In this document: in pieces, positions 58,657 through 64,000 of the stretch | How the letters are laid out: each line of letters starts with the position of its first letter | Numbering within the stretch: the stretch's first letter is position 1 | NCBI GenBank assembly: GCA_023512835.1 | Contig: CM042090.1 | Coordinates: 18,692,356 to 18,756,355 of the forward strand | Source: Taxillus chinensis | Lineage: Eukaryota > Streptophyta > Magnoliopsida > Santalales > Loranthaceae | DNA: 64,000 nucleotides | Direction of reading: 5' to 3' | The notes under the pieces: model-generated | What the model was told of the DNA's origin: nothing | Database searches by the model: none | The model's input: the letters and a program-made list of their open reading frames with translations, nothing else | Program-made: the position numbers and the translations under genes

Positions 58657-61600
58657 GCCGATAACCTCAATGAAATTAATTTTAACAAATCTAATTATAT
58701 ATAAAAAAGCTTGTATAACCAAAAATAGCCGATATATCATTAAACCAAAGTTTTTCATGATATATGTTTTACAATTGAATAACACTAAAGTACAAATTCT
58801 CGTTAAAAATGTATATATTGGAGAGTCACGATACTCATGAACAGTGTATTCATGAAAGACCGTAGTAATAATCTTATAGTTAATGAGGCCACACCCATAA
58901 TATTTATATCACTATCATATAAAAATATCTATCAATTATAAATTATTCCTTGTCAATCAACAACTTGATGTCTATATATGTATTGACTTCATCATCAAGC
59001 TCTTGTTGTTACTTGAATACATGACTTTTGACATGTCACATAACAACTTAAGTAGTATGTTTATTCCATTCATAATGTGCATCATAGTGATAATGTTTTA
59101 TCGTTTTTATTTTATGGCTACATACATTATAACATATTATTATTTGTTATGATTATATTATTTTTAAAAATATAATTAAATTATTAAATAATAAACAATA
59201 AAGTTGAAATTAATTACGAGTGATTAAATTTTTTTTACCTATCATTTAAAATAATTATAATTTAATAAATAAGCGTATTAAAGCCGCACGGTACGGTTTT
59301 TTTCCCACGCAGCGAACTCGGACTCGGTAAAAAGCGTATGATTGACATTTTTTCATGAAACCGCCCCACGTGTAAGCAAATGAGGGTATATATATAAATA
59401 TATATACGCTAGCGACCGACCAAACGCCAACCCAGCCGGTGTGTCCGGCAAGCCCCGCGGGGCTCACCGTTGTAATACTCGCAGTAACGATATTTTGCAG
59501 GCAATAAATGTTATAAAGACATATGCAACTCGAACACGGATGTCAACAATAACATCTATCAATATTGCCAACATGCACATCAACCACGCAAAAGGAGAGG
59601 GGAAAAAAACGTGAGCAGATCGTTTATATTTGAATATTCCTACGTGGTCCCACAATTCTGGATGTGGTTGTGTCATTAGAGAAAGATCGAGGAAAAAATA
59701 AGCCAGGGCCATTAGTATTTTATTTTGAGTTTAATTTTAAATTTTAAAAGTAAATTTTATTTTATGTAACAGCACTAATAAATAGATTTTTTATATTATT
59801 TTATTTTATTAAATTTAATGAGAAAAAAGTTTAAAAGTATTATATCATCTCAGAAATTTTATATTTAATTTTTCATGTAAGATTTATACATTATTTTAAA
59901 TGGAAAGCATAGTTCATATTTTATAATTATTAAATTATACATAAAAAAATTTTCGGGTTTATTTTATTCACATTTCAATTAACTTTTACGTTTATTATAT
60001 ACTAAAATATAAAAAATACTATTAATTAAAAAATAATATAAATTATTATTTTGATTATATCAAAAGTAATTATGAAAAATATATTGTAGTGTATATATGT
60101 ATATGAAAGCAAAAAATAATTTTATTTTATAAAATAAAAAAAATTACAAAAAAACAGCTACGAGTTCCCTGAGTGAGAATGAATATTTTAAAAGTATGTT
60201 TTTTAAATCAAACAACATAAAAATTTTAAAACAAATAAAATATGCTAATTCTATATAAGAAAGTTGAAAAAAGATAAAATAGTAAAAAAATTTAAGTATA
60301 CCGTGAAAATGAGTTGGTACACTTGTTTTGTAGAATAAAGTAATACTATTGAAATATTAATATTTTAATATTATTATTTGACTTTTATTATATATTTTTA
60401 AAATAAAAAAAAATTAAAATAAAAAAGATATCTAAAGTGGGCCTTGGGAACTGACATTTAATTGCTCGATAGATTAAAGCTATATTTAATTAAAATATTA
60501 ATTGGTACTATTAATTAAATATAACTGAAATTATAAATTTATTTAAATATACCTGAAATTTTAACTGTACTACATTACATCGAACCGATCTCTCTACCTG
60601 CTGCGCCCAGTGCGCCGTCCTCAATTCCTTGGATTTCTCTTGCTCCATTCCACCCCTCCTCGCTGGAAACAGTCCTCCATCTCTCTCTCTTTTTCGGCGC
60701 CATCCCACCCCGTTAAAAGCATGCACATCTTGGATCTCTCTCTCTTCTCCGGCCCCATCCCGCTCATCTTCGTCAAAAGCTGCAGGTCCTGGGGTCCTGG
60801 ATCTCTCTTCTTCTCCGGTGATGTCAGACCCGCCCTCGGCGTTAGAGTTATTACTGTGCCGATGAATGGCATCGGGCGAGATCGAAGAAGGGTGTTTTGG
60901 AGGGATAAATTAGGAAAATAATGTTAAGCAAAAAAATAAATACCCTACTATTACAGATAATTTTAGCTAAACCAATAAAATTTTATGGCTAGAAATGCTC
61001 TCGGTATTTATTTTGATTTTATGAATTTGAGTTTAAATTTTAAGAATAAATTTTATTTTATATAAGTGAGAATGAATATTTTAAAAGTATATATATATAT
61101 ATTTTAAATCAAACCTAATAAAAAATAAATCAATCAATAAAATATGCTAAATCTATATAAGAAAGTTGAAAAAAAATTAATTAATTTAAGTATACCGTCA
61201 AAATGAGTTGGTACACTTGTTTTGTGGAATAAAGTAATACTATTAAAATATTAATATTTTTGAAAATATTATTATTTGAATTTCAATTTATTTTTTTAAA
61301 TATTTTTTTTTAAAAAAAATAAAAACATATATAAAAAGGGCCTTAGGTACCGACATCTAATAGCGGTCGGTAGTAACAGATGCACAACGATCTTTGACCA
61401 AGTGAGATCCAATAGATGAGTTAATAAGAAATATCATATTTTAAAGTTTAATTAGATTGAATTAATTTTTGATATTTTAAACATAATGTATGAATAAAAA
61501 ATATCAATACTCACGCACAGAAACTAATTGCTAAAATCTGATTTGATGATGGGTGGAAATATATAAAAGTTAACTTTACATATCACATCATCTGTTTTCT

Positions 61601-62022
61601 ACATTCCGTCGACACATGTTTTGGCCGGTTTGTCCTGTACTAATGATAAGCACATCTTTAATCTATTATAGTAAAAAAAAAATTAAATTGGTATGCAATG
61701 CATTAGCTAGCTATAGCAAAATAAATAGATAAATATAAATAATTTTTTACCTAGCTAAGGCTATCACATCAGTTTATAGCTATCACAACAGTTTATCACT
61801 TTCAACTTTTAAAAAAATCCTAGCAAGTTTTTTGCGTGAATGCAACTCCCCTCCTCCCTTTGCGTTTCTGTTCTCGTCGCCCCTCCCCCTCGCCTATTAA
61901 TTGGGTTGCCCCTGTCGCGCAACCCCCACACCCCTCGCCTCTGCTCCCTCGTCGCGCTACCGTCGCAACCCTACCCCAACAGTGCTCTCCCATCGCCTCC
62001 CGCCACACAACCCCCTCCCTTC
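58657..62022. other. AT-rich intergenic region with a partial tandem duplication
   Basis: No confident gene. Segments 59715-59760 plus 60165-60460 recur in the same order at 61000-61370 (shared words GAGTTGGTACACTTGTTTTG and GGGCCTT.G). A pyrimidine-rich, GC-richer island at about 60580-60905 lies between them; its open frames look compositional. A C-rich stretch (about 61836-62022) precedes the hAT element. Confidence 0.55.
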
Positions 62023-62663
62023 CCTGTGACCTTAGCCGGCCCTGGTCTTTAGGTGGCCCTAAGCGAAAGTTTCGAATGGGGCCCCTTGCCGTTGCCGAGT
62101 TGCCATTTAATTCTGCAGACTGCAGAGCCGTCAACCGTGGATGGTGGATCTGTCCGGCATTGAGGCGCCGAGGTGTGGACAGTGGATTGCGTGCTCGCGG
62201 GCGGCGGGTCGCGACGTCGCGTGGACCGTGGATCCGTCCGTCTGGCGTTGAGGCGAGGGAGGGAGAGATGGTCGCGGATCAGTCGGCGTCGAGGCGACAG
62301 GTGAGGGAGAGGTGTCGTCGCGTCTGTGTCGAGGCGAGGGAGGGGCGTCGACGCTCGATCCGTCCGTCGAGGCAGACCGCGGCGCCGATTCGTCGAGCCG
62401 TTGAGGTGAGACCGCGAGGGGGGCCTCCGATTGTCTGTTGGAGGCGTGCGGCTGAGGGAGATGCTGACCGCGCAACGTAAGAGAAGAGATGAGGCGAGAT
62501 GGAGAGCTGGAGGCATGCGGTGTTGTCGCGTTGATTTCCTTTCACATGGACGAGGGCCTTGGCTCAAAGAGAAAGAGCTGCAAAATTTTGGGGCTCCAAA
62601 AAATCGGGGGCCTCAAGCGACCGCCTTAGGCTGCAAAAGCCTAGGGCCGGCCCTGCATGTGAC
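62023..62663. mobile_element. hAT-type non-autonomous element with GC-rich interior
   Basis: The right end reads GGGCCGGCCCTG (to 62655); the left end at 62031 begins CTTAGCCGGCCCTGG. The termini align for about 45 bp as inverted repeats (GCCGGCCCT.G.CTTT...CCTAAG...GGGGCC). The 8-bp flanks CCTGTGAC (62023-62030) and CATGTGAC (62656-62663) differ at one base, the target duplication size of hAT elements. The interior (about 62100-62530) is very GC-rich, with repeated GATCCGTCCGTC and GAGGCGAGGGAGGG words and long overlapping open frames on both strands that match no protein I know. Confidence 0.7.
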
Positions 62664-63281
62664 AAGAACAGCATCACACGATGACTATCACGGCGGTTCC
62701 CATTGGCTTCGTGAGGATAATTTGAAAAAAATGTAAAAAAATATATAAATAAAATAGAATTAGAGTAATATTAACCAAAGTAATAACGTAATAAGTTAAA
62801 CATAACTTTAATTACTCACTTTTAGTTAAGAAAAGTTAAAAATTGCTCTAACAAAACAGAATTCGTCACTGCTATTTTGTCACATAAGGTGGCAAAGTTT
62901 TCGCTGTCGATAATATGGCCACGGTATGGTTAACAATTAATAACATGTTTTCCTGTATTGCGGTGGGAATGGGATCACTTTGATTATATGATATGGGCGC
63001 TCAATCCATATGGTACTTATAAAATATCTGTCATAATAATTAGTAAGGTCGGTCATGCAAGTGCACAAGAAAACACTATTTAAAGTATAAATTTAATAAA
63101 TAGTTCCAATATAAATAATTGGCCGTGACAAAAGCGAGAGCAAACTAAAAGAAAACGTGCCTTTCTTTTCCTTTATATACGTTTTTTACTTATAAAAACA
63201 AATTCAAACATTTTCGCTATATATATTATATAGCAGTTACCTGGTTGCATCGGTCTACAGTTTTCACAAAAGATAGAAAAT
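62664..63281 (+). promoter_or_regulatory. Upstream region of the right-edge P450 gene
   Basis: AT-rich DNA with no gene. TTTATATA at 63172-63179 (about 105 bp before the start codon) is a plausible TATA box; a second TA-rich stretch at 63217-63233 is nearer but lies where a leader would be expected. Start-site evidence is lacking. Confidence 0.4.
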
Positions 63282-64000
63282 ATGTGGTTCTACAGCACAC
63301 TCGTGAGTGTGTTTCTTATATTTCGCGAGCTCCTCTCCACACTGCTGACGAAGAAGCAAGCACCTCGCCGGAAGCCCCCGCCGGGACCGCCGTCGCTCCC
63401 TATAATCGGCCATTTCCATCTCCTAATTAACCAACCCTTAATACACCGGGCGCTTCACCGCCTCTCGGACCAGTACGGCCCAATTTGCTCCCTCCGCTTC
63501 GGATCCCGCCCTGTCCTCCTCGTTTCCTCCGCCTCCGCCGCCAAGGAATGCTTCACCAAGAACGACGCCGTGTTCGCGAACCGACCGCGCCTCTTCGCCG
63601 GCAAGCACTTCGACTATGATTACACGACCCTCTCCTCCTCCCCCTACGGCCCCCACTGGCGCAACCTCCGCCGCTTCACGGCCCACGAAGTCTTCTCCCC
63701 GAACCGCCTCAATATGTTCGGCCCCATACGCGGCGAGGAGACGAGGGCTATGATCAGGGATCTGTTCCATACCTCCCGAACGGGAAGCAGGGCAGTGGAG
63801 GTGAGACCGATGCTGTCTGCGCTGTCGTTCAACATCGTGATGAGGACCATCGCAGGTAAGAAGCGGTTTCTGGGGGAAGAAGAGATGAGGCGGTTTCGCT
63901 GCATAATCGGCGAGGCCTTCGAAGCTGGCAGCCTCTCGAATCCCTCCGATTTCGTGCCGTTCCTGCGTTGGATTGATTTTGGGGAAGCCGAGAATAAGGT
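63282..64000 (+). CDS. Cytochrome P450, CYP81-like, N-terminal part (runs off the window)
   Basis: An open frame from the ATG at 63282-63284 to the right edge encodes 239 complete residues. Visible: a hydrophobic anchor (WFYSTLVSVFLIF), a proline hinge (RKPPPGPPSLPIIGHFHLL), FGSRPVLLVSSASAAKECF, FANRPRLFAGKHF, the C-helix region PYGPHWRNLRRFT and the NIVMRTIAGKKRF block. These fit the CYP81 family, but the protein is clearly divergent from the array at 22-34 kb and lies on the opposite strand. The PERF and haem regions and the usual single intron lie beyond the window. Codons are strongly GC-ending. Predicted ER monooxygenase, substrate unknown. Confidence 0.88.
   Translation, partial: MWFYSTLVSVFLIFRELLSTLLTKKQAPRRKPPPGPPSLPIIGHFHLLINQPLIHRALHRLSDQYGPICSLRFGSRPVLLVSSASAAKECFTKNDAVFANRPRLFAGKHFDYDYTTLSSSPYGPHWRNLRRFTAHEVFSPNRLNMFGPIRGEETRAMIRDLFHTSRTGSRAVEVRPMLSALSFNIVMRTIAGKKRFLGEEEMRRFRCIIGEAFEAGSLSNPSDFVPFLRWIDFGEAENK

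Noticed and set aside
61836..62567. Long overlapping open frames of 172-214 codons
   Set aside because: They run through the hAT inverted repeats and are made of repeated GC-rich words; no recognisable protein.
1..64000. tRNA, rRNA, CRISPR arrays or bacterial-type operons
   Set aside because: A by-eye scan for T-loop-type GGTTCGA..CC patterns, ribosomal blocks and regularly spaced repeats found none; the spliced genes are eukaryotic.
1..64000. LTR retrotransposons or integrated pararetrovirus sequence
   Set aside because: No gag-pol-like frame, reverse-transcriptase motif or long direct terminal repeats were seen; the recurring long repeats are explained by the P450 segmental duplication.

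Overview
This window is nuclear DNA from a flowering plant. Genes with GT-AG introns and plant-specific families (growth-regulating factor, snakin/GASA, CYP81 cytochromes P450, APD-type RING ligase, plant A3-type cyclins, PPR and receptor-kinase debris) sit in very AT-rich intergenic DNA crowded with microsatellites and small inverted-repeat transposons. Exons, above all those of the P450 genes, are GC-rich. The species cannot be named from the sequence alone.

Layout from left to right. 1-691: the last exon of a GRF transcription factor. About 4.96-5.46 kb: a collapsed receptor-like kinase pseudogene. 7.76-8.55 kb: a non-autonomous PIF/Harbinger-type element with a C-rich interior. 12.3-12.7 kb: a two-exon snakin/GASA peptide gene. 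15.1-18.0 kb: a five-exon Pumilio (PUF) RNA-binding protein gene on the minus strand. 22.4-34.4 kb: three tandem CYP81-type P450 genes on the minus strand. Two of them lie in a roughly 5 kb segmental duplication that also includes their long upstream regions, and there are orphan P450 3' and 5' flank fragments. 38.0-39.9 kb: an APD-type membrane RING E3 ligase gene (minus). 41.4-42.0 kb: an A-type cyclin pseudogene. 43.2-43.5 kb: a single-exon DUF2279-like small membrane protein gene. 44.2-47.0 kb: a PIF/Harbinger element with a broken transposase-like start. 48.7-50.6 and 54.1-56.1 kb: two A3-type cyclin genes with identical eight-exon structure. 52.1-52.5 kb: a PPR pseudogene fragment. 57.9-58.7 kb: a hAT-like candidate containing a 60-bp perfect palindrome. 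62.03-62.66 kb: a hAT-type element with near-perfect 8-bp target duplications. 63.28 kb to the right edge: the start of a fourth, divergent CYP81-like gene on the plus strand.

The main themes are local tandem duplication (P450s, cyclins, flanking repeats) followed by decay and transposon insertion. The paralogous segments act as built-in empty sites for dating insertions. The genes do not form one pathway: they cover growth control (GRF, cyclins, Pumilio), ubiquitin signalling (APD), a secreted defence/growth peptide (GASA) and specialised oxidation chemistry (CYP81). I saw no sign of a wholly new multi-gene system. The most informative material is the P450 segmental duplication and the captured or expanded GC-rich interiors of the small transposons. 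All splice sites were placed by eye from reading frame, GT/AG signals and protein-family continuity; no alignment or search was run.
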